Program-made: the position numbers and the translations under genes | Origin: Monarcha castaneiventris obscurior | Lineage: Eukaryota; Chordata; Aves; Passeriformes; Monarchidae | DNA length: 64,000 nt | NCBI GenBank assembly: GCA_026261815.1 | Contig: JAMPIT010000890.1 | Span: 13,112,001 to 13,176,000 of the forward strand | Reading direction: 5' to 3' | Shown: one piece after another, positions 51,721-63,180 of the stretch | How the letters are laid out: each line of letters starts with the position of its first letter | Numbering within the stretch: the stretch's first letter is position 1 | The notes under the pieces: model-generated | What the model was told of the DNA's origin: nothing | Database searches by the model: none | The model's input: the letters and a program-made list of their open reading frames with translations, nothing else

Positions 51721-52784
51721 CATCAGAAAAGCTTTTGTCTAAGAAAAGCAAAATCAACATAAGATTATGTAGACACATGACTTGCTTTGTCTCCAGCAGC
51801 AGCAGTAGCTGGATGAACAAAAAGACTGCTCAGCTTCCTGTACTTTCTGGATTCAAAATGGAGAACACCTTACAATAACAGTTAGTTCTTTCATCTTGGA
51901 CACACTCCTTCATAAAGAAAAGAGCTAAAAAAATCACAGTATCTCTGTCTGGGTTTTTTTGTAAAAATTTAGTGGCTTCACTTGCTTCTAATGCATAAGC
52001 ATTCATTTCCAACATTGCAAATCTTTTAAAGCAAAGGAGAGTGAGAAATGTTAATGACAAAGGGGCGAAAGGGCTTATCTTTGAGAAGTTTCTTTCTCCA
52101 CTGGACATCAAAACAAAATGTAAAAGGCAAATTGGCCTTCCAAACATGCAGCTGAAAGGAACTCAGGTGGTAGGCAGGCACACACAGCCACATTCTGGCC
52201 TCCCAATATAGTTTATGTTGTACCATCCAGATGAAGATCGTCACTGTATCATGGCTGAGCTTCACTCTGGCCTTGTTTCTGTCCTTTGGGCCTGTCTGGG
52301 TGCACAGTGTGGTGGGACCAGAGGATGTGGGATCACTGTGAGGATGGGGCAGGGCCCTGCCTGAGTCCCCAGCTCTGCCTCTGCCTCGGGCTAGGCAAAG
52401 GCACAAGAGGAGTGCTTTAGTAAATGCTCAGGGACATTTTATCTCCTGTGGAGGGGTTGGCTTAATAGAGAGTGATTTCTGAAGTGCTGAATTTCTCCTG
52501 GAAGCCTTGAGGTGTGTGTGCAGCCCCATTGCTTTGTGTTCAGTGCGGGAGCTTGACTTTATTTAATCTGGTAAAAAGAAACTGGGAGGGAGCCTAAGTT
52601 GTCCTTGGCACCAAGTGAAATATGTCTTGGTCCTGGTGGCCGTGGGTCCGACCTCTCAGTGGTGTGAGAAGGGGGGCAGTAAGGAGACTGAGGAGCTGGT
52701 GGACAATGCCTTACACAGAAAATCCAAGCAGCCATGGAAATGTAATACTTAGTTTAGCAACAGCAACAGGAGAATCACTACTGT
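51721..52784. other. Unannotated sequence
   Basis: No recognised feature. The frame 52026-52406 minus (126 codons) has no known domain and lies in mildly GC-rich sequence. Confidence 0.5.
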
Positions 52785-52980
52785 TGATGATAATTTCTTG
52801 TAGTCAGAGTAAGGACATTGGAACAAGCTGCCCAGGGAAGTGGTGGAGTCACCATTCCTGGAGGGATTTTAAAGACATGGGATCATGGTTTAGTAGTGTG
52901 TTTGGCAGTGCTGGGTTAATGTTTGGACTTGATGATCTTGGAGGTCTCTTCCAAATCAAATGATTCTATGATTCCACGAC
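52785..52980 (+). mobile_element. CR1 LINE, 3' 195 bp, plus strand
   Basis: 'acattggaacaagctgccc' leads into 'agggaagtggtggagtcac', 'ttgatgatcttggaggtct' and the terminus 'aaatgattctatgattcca'. This is the 3' end of an avian CR1 covering the last codons of ORF2 and the untranslated tail. It is 5'-truncated. The second terminal ATTCTATG repeat is degraded. Confidence 0.9.
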
Positions 52981-54359
52981 TTTGTGCCGCTCCTTTAGGG
53001 ATGTGTTATTCACAGGAGGGAAAGGCTGGCCAGCAGAGCTTCAAGCAACCAGTCCTAACCCCATCCTGGGTTTTTCTGCAGCTGCTAGCCTCTGCATGGG
53101 GAGATCTGACCGAGCTGGAACAGCCGCACCATTTACCTGTGGGCTGCTGGATTGCCTTATCTTGCTACAGTCCTAGCGCTGTGGCCCTGCCTTGCTCCAC
53201 CACTGCATGGCTGGCTTGGGCCAGGCAACTGTGAGAGTCATCCTAATTTCCTTCATTGGTGACATGGCTAACAAAGCCTTTTAGACACCTTTGCTGTTAC
53301 AAATCTCTTCCCTGGTGCAGCAGGAAGATGTCCTTGTGTGAATACTGGACAGTGCAGAGGGTCTTGTCTCTAAGCAATAGCATAAGTTCATTAAGTCCAT
53401 GCTGTCCTGGTTTCTCATTCTTCACAGATAGCTCAGCATGAAGTGTAAGCCTCTCTTTCTGCTCTAGGCACTCTGTGGTCTGATTACAGCCATGCAGTAC
53501 CACATCCCCCTCCCAGGGGACAGCTGACGGTACTGCAGTTGTTAGTTCAAACCCTGAAAGCTTTGGTTTGGGAAAAGGCGCACAAAGACTTGCAAGAAAC
53601 AAAGGGAAAAAATACCACAAAATACTGTGGAGTAAACAAGATCTGGTTTGCAGAGGCTGACTAGAGACAGCTCGGCAGAGGCACTTCCTAAAGTCACAAA
53701 TTTTCTTTGCTGCCTCTGTGCCTGTTTCCTGAAGGACCTGAAGTGTTTTCATGGACTCCAGATGTAAGACAATAGGTCAGTATAATTAAACACCCAAACC
53801 AAAAACATATCACAGCTGTTAAATTGTGTATTTAACACCAAAAGCTAGTATTTTTACATCAAAAGTGTCATTTGGTTAGAGGACCTCAGGTACAAACACA
53901 CAGAACAGGCAGGTTTTAGGATCTTAATTATGGAGGTCTTCATGTAGTCTAGGCATTGTGTTTGAAAGATAAAAGAAGTAATCTTGGTTTTGGTAAAATG
54001 TGTTTATATTGGCATTTTTTAATGCTGGTGTATTGCTTGTGGAAACATTTCATTCTCAGTTTAATCCCAGTAGTACAATATTCATAAAACCCAGGGAAAA
54101 AAAAAAGATAAAAAAAGACTACCCTAGTATACCATAAAAACGAAGTAGGATGTGGCATTTTGTGTAAAACAGCAGGGTGGGGTAGGAAAAAACCTCACTA
54201 CTAATTCTGAAAAGGGAGCAGTCGCTTGCTTGAGATGCCCTGATGAAACAATGGAATTTTTTGCATGAACAGCTGCTCGCTGGTGTAAGCACAGGTTGCT
54301 GGATTTGGCCAGTCAGTACCAACTGAGCTTTGTTAAAAATAAGGCCCAGGTATAATCTT
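52981..54359. other. Unannotated sequence
   Basis: No gene recognised. The longest frame is 53297-53752 minus (151 codons). It overlaps a plus-strand frame (53256-53441) and has no domain or signal I know. Confidence 0.45.
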
Positions 54360-54605
54360 TAATATATCCCATGGGCACCCTTTCTTATGATTTTATCTAT
54401 GTGTAATTGAAAGGAAACTCATCTAGAAATAAAGAGACTGACGTGTCACATCATGATATTAGTGCAGCGTTACATTTTGTGGCCCATGTTCAGTGCAGCC
54501 CTCGAGTGATCTGTTCCAATAACGCAGATAACAGCCAGTAGGATGATGATTCACCCGTCAAGCAATAATGAGCAGCCATTGCATCACCTTCTGTTGTTTA
54601 TTGTA
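54360..54605. promoter_or_regulatory. Candidate conserved noncoding block with a palindromic TGAC/GTCA site
   Basis: TGACGTGTCA at 54439-54448 holds two inverted TGAC half-sites 2 bp apart, the kind of half-site bound by TALE and bZIP/bHLH factors. Around it the text is repeat-free and has scattered CpGs, plus 'gcaataatgagcagccattg' near 54562. Function is inferred. Confidence 0.22.
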
Positions 54606-57600
54606 CCCTCAGGCTTTTCAGAATACAGTTGCCTTGATAAAAAGATAAAAGAAAGGAGTATAAAACTTGGGTGAAAGAAAAATCTTATTAAACTGAATCT
54701 ACTTCTTGTCTCCTCTTTCTCTGTTCTCTTTAAAGTTATTATTAATAGGGTTAGACTGTTAGTGAGCAATGTTTGAATGAGAACCATTACTGGTGGAGCA
54801 ACACCTCTGAAGGCACTTGGTGCTTTAGTCAATGAATAGATGAGACTCAAAGAATGTAGGATGGATTGGAGCAAAGTCCAGCCCAGGAGAGAGACAGGTA
54901 CATTATGGGCCAAATTCCAAACACTTTGTTCCATATATTCGAATTGTCCAGAGGTCAGTAAGCACTCTGCCAGCATAAGAGAGCTGAGTAAAACCTGAGT
55001 TATCCCCATAGGCTTTGAAGCTATAATAGTGTTTATGTCTCAACCTCCTCTCAGAGTTCATAATGAGCATTAATTAAATACACCTCAGGGCTCCCTGTGT
55101 AAGAGTAAAATACTCCCACTAAAGAGAGAGAGGAAACCAGTGCTTGCACAGGAGAGCTTGAAGTTTCTTCTGGCTCTGGGTCCTATTTCAAAGGGCTTCG
55201 AATGGTGAACTGGACATCAGATCTAGCTGTGACCACAAAGATTTAGTTGTGATGTTGATCCTGTGGCTCAGTTTTCAGGAGCTCTGACCCTGTCCAGCTC
55301 CCTGTGTCTGCAGGCAGAGATGTTGCTTAGAGATCCCTATGCCAATATTCTATTTATCTTTAAGAACATGGGGTAAAGCAGTAGTCTGTTTAGTAGACAG
55401 TCAATGCAAATGATGTTAAAGATAGTTGGTGTACTTAATTTATGTGAGGTAGGCACCAAGTGCAAAGAAAATACACATCGTTAGCCTCAAGGTCACCACT
55501 ATGAAGTCCTGGCTAGTCACCGAGGAAATAATTCAGCACGTTCAGTTAAGTAGTTAAAACAAATACATTGTTCTGAATGTGACACAAGGTGCCAGATTTT
55601 ACTCTGGGAGGGAGCACTGACAAAGTCTTTGTCACAGAAATTGCACTGGATTTCTGTGTCACTGTGAGCCAGAGCATACAAAGTAATGATGATGTAGTTT
55701 ATTGCCTGTGAGCCTCATGCTGAAATACTTACAGGAACAAACCCTGACCATTGCCATCATAGGGCCATTTGCTTGGATATGGCCCATGTGCCTAGATAAG
55801 GTCTCTGATCAAATGATACTTAAATTTCCTCTCAGCTGCTTCAGAACCAGCACCCAGAAGAACCTTGACAATGGTGAAAACTTGGAGGGTGAAGAGGGAC
55901 TTACTGTACAATAACAAGTTATCATGGTTCAGATTCCACATGTGACCATGGGCATGCAGGAGGACTTCTGCTCCCTCTGTGTCATGTGGTAGCACTAGCA
56001 CTGCTCTCTGTGTTAGCTCACTGGTGGAGTTTAGGCCATGACCACCACTCATATCAGTGATGGGTAAAGAAAGCAGAGAATAATGTTTGGCTCTTTTAAA
56101 GAACAAGATGGGAGGATCACCATAGAGCATTTTATCTCTACAACAGGCTCCTCTTGGGCTGTGAGTCCTGCAATACCAGGCAAGTGTTTACATGCAGATC
56201 CCCCACACAATCTGCCTTGGAGACTAATAACCTAAAGCAAATCATCTGCACACTGTGTGCAGGTTCCCTTCATACAGACCATATAGCTCCAATAGCAGAT
56301 GAGTGTACATACTTGGAAGACCTTCATGCTAATTCTCATATTCATTTCTTTGTATTATTCCTAAAAATTTACAGAATCAAATCACTCTCCCTTTTCCCTA
56401 GACTAAATCAAATTTGCAGCACTTCTGCTTTTCTGAAGTTCTCGTGGTTTCCCCAAGTTTTCTGTGGTGCACTTAAAAGCAGTGTTTGGTTTATAATTTG
56501 TGACATTTTCACTTTAGTTTTTTATATCTAGATGATGCCATAAAATCTCTTATTTAGCTGTCTAAATAAGGGAAAAGCTATAAACTTTTGCCCCACATCT
56601 GAGACAAGACTTTCCTTACGGCAAAGTGACCGTCAGGAGGAAACTAGCCAGACAGTCTGAGTGATGACCTAGGGGGAGTGATGGAAGCCCCTCTGGGACA
56701 ATGCTTTTTTCTGCTTCTGGAAGTCCCTCCTATTTCCACATTGGCTTCTGCATCCGGTACTTTACCAGGATTCTCTTTCACATCAAAGCATCTCTCCCCG
56801 GGCTACACATGTAGGGGCACAGCCTTAGTTTCCATGGGAAATAGTTTTATCCCAAAGGAAAGGGAAAGAAATGTTTGGTTTAAACATGCTTAACACTCCC
56901 CCTTCTGTATAAGGCACTCTGTTGTTGCACTTTCTCTGGTCCCCTGGGGTATCAACATGCTCTTTACCACACTCATGCTTATTTTCTTAGTAGAGGTGTT
57001 TAGAAGGGGCCGTGGGGAAATTTTGCTTTCATCCACATTGGTTAAATAAGCATCATCAGGCTGAAAGCTTGCTAAATTAATTGCACCAAATTCTTTTTTG
57101 TTGGTTTCACCCTTAGGATAAGTTGGTCCCAGTTCTACCATTTAAAAGAACTTCATGGTGTAGACAACGTGGAATTCGTGTTTCTTTCCCAAAGTTATTA
57201 GAAATACAGAAGGAGCCAACGTATGGGTGATAAAACTGTTGCTTGTCTCTTGCTTAGTGAACAGATCCCTGAATTTACATGGAGGGATCCATGAATTTTC
57301 CTGGAAGAGGAAGTCAAGGAGGTGTTTTTGATAAAGAGTTCAAATCAGATATGAGTTGCCTACTCTGTATTCTACTGAGAATTTTGTGCAACCTCCGTCA
57401 GCCCGCAGAAGAAAAAGAGATTTCTGGAAATGAGACTGCTCCTGAGTTGTGTGCTCCTCTTGAGTAAACAACCTACCAGCAAAAGTTGCAAACTTCATGA
57501 TAGCAGCTACAACATCTTACGGATATTGATGTGATGAGGTTTGTAGCTGATACTGATTTATAAAAAATGGGCTTTTGAGCACACAAGCCCTTTTCTAAGC

Positions 57601-58379
57601 TTAGCAAGAAGACAATAGCGTGTTTCTGATTTAACTGTGAGTGTGGGACCACTCAAAACTACACAAGTGTTTCCTGGTAGCCATGACTGATACCAAGGAG
57701 GAAACACCCAATGCTTTCCATGGCCAGGATTAAACCAAGCCTGGACACTCTAACCACACATGTTCCTCCTTATCCCAAATACTTAAAAAACATGTAATTT
57801 GGTAGCCCAGTTACTCCTTTTTTGAAGTCTCTTGAATTTTTTTTTCAACTGTTGATGCTATTAGTTCCTCCCCTACTTCCCCCTGTTGGCATGTAATCTC
57901 TTTAGGTTGGTTGCTCATGCCTTCAGGGTTGCTGGATTTCTTTCCATGCCAGGCTCTTTGATTTTGCCTCTGTTGGGCTGGTAGGTCCTTTGATTATTTG
58001 AAGTGCTTTGAATGCTGACTTTAATTGCATTGCCTTGTAAGAGGTTCTTCTACAAGGGTTGCTGACTGCAAGGCCTGTGACTGCCTCAGCAGCCATGCTG
58101 CTGGGTGGGAAAGTGCCACGGACCATGTCAGTGTTATAAAGACAGTAGTCACTGAAGTGCAAAACTGACAAGTCACCTTCAAGAATGTGAGACTTTGCGT
58201 TGTTTTGTTTTATTATATATGTATATGTATATATATATTTATCAGTACTAAGAGAAACTAAAATGCTTACATCTACAATGGAAGAATGCTAAATCTGGAA
58301 ACAGATCTCTAACGTCTCACTCAGAAGCATGGCATTTTTCTTAGCGACAGATTGTCAGCCATGGCCAAGCAGGGCCCAG
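54606..58379. other. Unannotated sequence
   Basis: No gene or repeat recognised except the TA-rich tract at 58211-58240. Frames reach 141 codons (54584-55009 minus) and 125 codons (56154-56531 plus), with no known domain. Confidence 0.5.
58211..58240. repeat. (TA)n/(TATG)n simple repeat
   Basis: An alternating TA tract with TG interruptions, a typical variable microsatellite. Confidence 0.8.
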
Positions 58380-58833
58380 CAGAGTTGAGGATGTGGATGA
58401 TTTGGAGACTGTCCAGAAGAAAGGAACAGGAATGATAAAAGCTTTATAAAACATGAGTGATGAGGAAATGTTAAAGAAACAGAGTTTGTTTAGTCTATCG
58501 GAAAAAGACTATGGGGGAAAATGTATGAGTTTTTCAATATGTAAACAATTGCTTTAGAGAGGACAGCCATCATTTGTTCTCCATGGCCACTGTGAGAAGG
58601 ATAAAAATAAATCAACGTCATTTGCAGCAAAAAAAAAAAATAAGTTAAGCTATGCTTTGGGAACTAGGTTTTGTCTGGATATTGAGCCCTTTCATTGGTG
58701 GATTTGAGAACAGGTTAGACCAACATCTTACAGGGAGGAGGTGGCTAGACCTTATTTTGACTCATGGGAAGGTATAGGACAAAATGATTGCAGGAGAGTC
58801 TTTCCAAGACTTACAGCTTTATAAATTTATGAA
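58380..58833 (+). mobile_element. Old CR1 LINE fragment, 3' end, plus strand
   Basis: The text follows a CR1 lineage older than the avian copies. Anchors are 'gatgatttggagactgtcc', 'ggaatgataaaagctttat', 'tgaggaaatgttaaagaaa', 'gagaggacagccatcattt' and 'ttgagaacaggttagacca'. It ends with 'gtctttccaagacttacag' and a decayed ATTCTATG-like tail at about 58822-58833. An internal run of 12 A at 58629-58640 replaces part of the normal text. No frame survives. Confidence 0.75.
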
Positions 58834-59937
58834 GAAGGACACTTTGAAGGGAAAAGATTTGAGCTGGGTAAACGTGTAATTGCTTTTCCTAACTGGTTAC
58901 TCCAGTCACCCTGGTGTCATTTCAACAGTAAAAAATTAAGTCTTTCCTATGTCAGCTTTTTTGGGAAGAATTTTTAAAGCCATACAAATACTCTGTTTAT
59001 CAGAAGCTCCCATTCTTTCTACTTTGTTCATCCTCTTAACTTTCCTCCATGAGATGTAAAATATGCTTTGGTCTCCTACTTGAAGGACTTGGAGGAGCCT
59101 CATTCAGCTTCTCCCACTGGTTTAAAAGAGATCCCCAATCTGCAATCACAACCAGACCAGTCTTCCCAGAAGGGAAAACTGTTCATGGTGCCATGGTGGG
59201 ATAACAGAGTTGCACGTTTTAGGCATCACACCTCAGGCAAATTGTTCTGGGCCCTCACTGCCACCCTGAGGAAGTTTTCAATGCACATTCATCTGATGTT
59301 ACACCATTGTGTGGTCAGATTTGCAGCCCTGTTTGCAACAACAGAAGGATTGCTGTGCCCATATAACAGTGGGCTTAAAATCATCTGGGGAAAAGTGCCT
59401 TCTGACCCAGCCAGCTGGTGGGACAAGGGCAAAGTGGAGGAGCAGCTGAAAAAACTGAGTGTTTTAGTAAGGGTTTTAAAACCATTAGAAAACATTTATG
59501 CAATAGAGGAGGTAAACAGGGAACCTTTAGAAAATGTCTTAATGTGTTTTTCACCTTAGAAGTATTTTTTCAGGGAATGATAATTCATTCATAATTAATT
59601 GCTAATGGATTTATTATTATCAATATTGATTTCACTTGACAAGGCAAGACATAAAGTTAACAAGTGTGAGGCATTGTGTGCAAAACATGAAGTACCTCCA
59701 GGTTCATTGCTGTGCCAAGTAGGTTGATCAAGAGCCAGGATTGCATCAGGGGACTCCTTACTGCCAGTCTGCCAGAGAGGACAAGAGTCCTGGAGGCAGA
59801 ACTGCCATCAACAGAGGAGGCATAAGCAGGCAGCCTTGAGCAGGCCATGGGGGAGGTAGTATACTTCTGAGATTAAATCCTATGTGCCTTAATAGAGACA
59901 ACTTCTCTCTACAGTATCTTTCAGCATTCTGTTAATT
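58834..59937. other. Unannotated sequence with a 163-codon unassigned ORF
   Basis: The frame 59068-59559 plus (163 codons) is the second longest in the window. It has no domain, signal peptide or family I recognise, starts just after a dead CR1 and shows no splice or promoter context. I do not call it a gene. Confidence 0.4.
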
Positions 59938-59961
59938 AAAAAAAAAAAAAAAAAAAAAAAA
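59938..59961. repeat. Poly-A run, 24 bases
   Basis: This is the longest mononucleotide run in the window. No processed gene copy or SINE is recognisable immediately upstream, so it may be plain slippage or the tail of an unrecognised retroposon. Confidence 0.85.
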
Positions 59962-61929
59962 GACTAGGATAAATTTACAAAAATAAATTAAAGAGAAAGT
60001 AACTTCTGCCAAAAAAATGAACTTTCATGTTCAACTGCTGCTTGAAACTAACTTCCCAGGAGCCAACTTTCTCAGGGAATAGCCTGTTATCAGATAAAGG
60101 AAGGACTGAACAAGAAAAATAATTCCTTTGTTATGAAAGTCATCCCCCTTTATCAGGGCCTTCTCCACCAGCTTTTAATGCTCACTAAATTTCTTCTGAT
60201 CTCTTAGCATCTTTGTATTTTCCCGCCTGTCTGTCAACCTCCTCTGAGGGTATTTTCCTTCTTGAAGCTAAACTTTGCAGCACAACTAAAAGAAAGCAAA
60301 CAGAAATTTCTTCAATCACTCTCATTGCTTAAAAATTCATAATCCTTTCTATAGCCAAAGGCAGAAAAGCTAATTATTTACCGTCCCAACCAGTTTTAGC
60401 ACCTCCAGGGAAAATGTGCTGTTGAGGCGGCTGCAGCGATGCACCCGCAGCAGGCAGCTCCCATCGCTGGGACCCAAGTGTGCCAGCATCACCAGTGGGA
60501 CTCCTGCAGCTTTGAACAGATCTGCTGCAGCAGGGCAGCTGTGAGGCAGAGGAGCTCAGCCACTGGGGAGTGGGAAGACAGCAGTGTCTTGCTTCTCTCC
60601 CTAGTGAACCTTCTGGCCATCTTCATACTGGCATTTACAGAAAAGTGAGCTGTTTAGGAAAAGATTGTCATTTTTCTTTTTTTCTAAGCGCAGCCCATTT
60701 AAGCTTGGTACATAGGATGTAATGGAAAAGGAGCATCAGTAGAATTCTGGCTGATGCAGGCAAATACCTGTCCAAAAATTATTCACTGAGTGGTGGCTCT
60801 GCCTTTCTGTTTATGTGTTTGTTTGCCTTTTATGGAAAGATGCCCAGCTCTGGTTACTGCTGAGAGATTTGGAGGATTAGGACTTGCTCTCTACCCCACA
60901 TTATGATGCTGTCAGATTCCACTGGAAAATCTTCTGTACTGGCATCCTCTTCCTCATCCTTTTGAGGCAACTCATATCTTCCTTCTTAGGTATCTTCCAA
61001 GGGCCTTTCACAATCTGCCTCCTGGAGTTCTGATCCAACATTTGTGACTTCTTTGTAACATGTTCTGAACCAAAAAGACCTTTCCTTCAAAACCTCAAAT
61101 TCTTTGAACTCCACCATCCAAATTCACAACAGACTCTTCTTTCCTGTCCTTTTCTTGCTTTTTGTTGTCAGCTGAAGTAGACTTGCTGCATTTCTCAGTA
61201 AATAACTGAGAAAGATAAACCTGAATACACAGCCTTTACTGAGGTCTCACCGTGGGCTACCTCAGACACTGTCTGCTGCTCTGCAATGGAACAAGAAGAG
61301 TAGTCAGAGAGCTACAACATGTAATAATTTACCTGGTCTCTGACAAGCTTTAATTACCATAGCTGATTAAAAAGACCTGGAAAGGCTAAGTGTGAATGAT
61401 GGGGATCTATCAGAGGTGGCTGGTCAGGGATGATAGATCAGGCATGACATGATTATAGTACAGAGAGGATAACATGGCTGTCAGCACTGGAGCTGCATGT
61501 GTCAGAACTAAGAGAAGCAGCAGATCTGAGACAGCAGTGATGGGAAGGGCCCTGCAAGGCAGGAAATGGATACGAGGGAACAGGCTGGGAAATGGAGAAG
61601 AGGGCATTGGGATGGCAAATATATCTATGATTGGCAGGTGCAAAAAGGTTATACTCATGTTCTATGTGTGTGTTTACATCCTACCTTTCCTTTGTGCAGT
61701 GGATGTTGTGAAAAGGATTGTACTATTTTTAACCCTTGGAACTGAATTAGACTATTGTGATATTCATCATAAATCAACCAAGCATGTGTATAGTCCTAGC
61801 CCTGTATCCAAGATAGCCTAACTTCTGCCAAGGACACCCCACAGAGGTGCTCGTGGATTCAAGCAAAAGGCAGAGTCTCCATTATGGTATTTAGTCTAGA
61901 CTTCAGTACATCCAAAAGGGCTGCTCAGA
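59962..61929. other. Unannotated sequence
   Basis: Nothing recognised. Frames reach 115 codons (61474-61821 plus, with antisense frame 61410-61658). A short GC-rich patch lies at 60425-60570. Confidence 0.5.
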
Positions 61930-62230
61930 ACTTTCATTGCATTTGCCCCACCTTGGCCCTTCCCACTTTGGCTGTGCCCCAGCTCCTAGATGTCCCAGCT
62001 CCTCCCTCAGCCAGGCTTTGGCTTCCTTTCCCAGCCCCATCCCAACCCTTGCTCTCCCTGCCCTGAGCCCAGCAGTCACTCTGCCAAGGCCAAGGCTCCC
62101 ACCTGCTTGTGAGGGGCAGTGCCATCTCCTCCTGGCACCCAGCTGGGGTACCTGGCTTGCACAGCTGGGGCTGAAGCCAGCACCGTTCACCAGCTGTAGG
62201 GAAAACCTCTGGGGAGTTACGTCTGCTGCT
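61930..62230. other. C-rich strand-asymmetric block
   Basis: The plus strand is unusually rich in C (runs such as 'ccccagctcc' and 'tcccagccccatccc'), so frames stay open on both strands (61937-62332 plus, 131 codons; 61934-62260 and 61903-62190 minus). CpG is rare. The translations are low-complexity Pro/Ser/Leu-rich and match nothing I know. It may be an old LTR or exon fragment, or simple compositional drift. Confidence 0.4.
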
Positions 62231-62639
62231 GCTTCTGGTAGAATAATTATACTGACACATACACGGGAAGTTTCTACCTTTTCATATGTTTTCAGTGAGA
62301 GAATTCAGCGTTATTTCCCAGGGTTACCATGAGCTGACTGCAGACATGGAGCAATGACAGCATTTTTCCCTTGTGAAGGCACAGGCCTAGTGACTTTCCC
62401 CTTTGAGGAAAGCCCTATCCCCTTCTTCCCATGCTTTCACTCTCCCACCCACCCAGCACAACTTGATGTTGCATTGATTGAGTAAATTGTGCAGAAGGAT
62501 GCAAACATCTGGGTGCTGGCAGAGTGTCTCCCAGATGGCCAACACTCTTGCTTCCTTCTTTTTCAAGATGAAAGGGTCCATTTTAAAGCCAGTTAAAAGA
62601 ATATTAGAGAATTGATCTGAACACAACAAAGTGAACAGG

Positions 62640-63180
62640 CCAAGAGTTAACATTTTCATCCTCTACTGCCCTCTATTGAGAATGGATCCATTTGCAGAAA
62701 AAAGTTCTAAACTGCAGTTATTAACAACAAAATTCAGCATAGAGTTTTATCCCCACAAAAAATGTTTTTAAAGCCCATATGTTCAGTTCCAAACAAAGCT
62801 TTAAATTTTGCTTTTTGACATATTTGTTATTGTACTATTTGCAGTTCCATACATGCAGGCAAAATTGTAATGGATTAGCCATTCAATCTCCATGGATTAA
62901 CCATTCAATCCACAGGATATGCTTATGAAGAGCCTGTTATATTAATAACTCAACTAATAACCAACCTGTTTCGATAACCCAAAAAAATTCATCTGGGACA
63001 TGGGAAGCTGCTTTGAGGGTTCCATATACAATGTGTTCCGCATATATTATGGCAAAGACCCTTTGCTTTCACCCTGACCTAATCTGCTCAAATGTCAGTG
63101 GATGAAAGAACAATTAGTTATGCTAGTCATGCTTGGAAACTAGAATGACAATACATTTACCTAACAAAAAAAAAAGAACT
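62640..63180. promoter_or_regulatory. Candidate conserved noncoding block with paired GGATTA motifs
   Basis: The AT-rich, repeat-free block contains a tandem pair of 18-bp motifs at 62871-62910 and many ATTA-type cores. No ORF crosses it. A regulatory role is inferred. Confidence 0.25.
62871..62910. repeat. Two-copy 18-bp motif with 22-bp period
   Basis: TGGATTAGCCATTCAATC at 62871-62888 recurs as TGGATTAACCATTCAATC at 62893-62910, with one mismatch. Each copy has GGATTA, the complement of the TAATCC core bound by bicoid-class (OTX/PITX-type) homeodomains. Confidence 0.9.

Noticed and set aside
59938..59961. 24-A run as the tail of a processed pseudogene
   Set aside because: No recognisable gene copy precedes it, and no flanking duplication was seen.
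61903..62332. Overlapping ORFs of 95, 108 and 131 codons
   Set aside because: Low-complexity translations on both strands caused by C-rich sequence.
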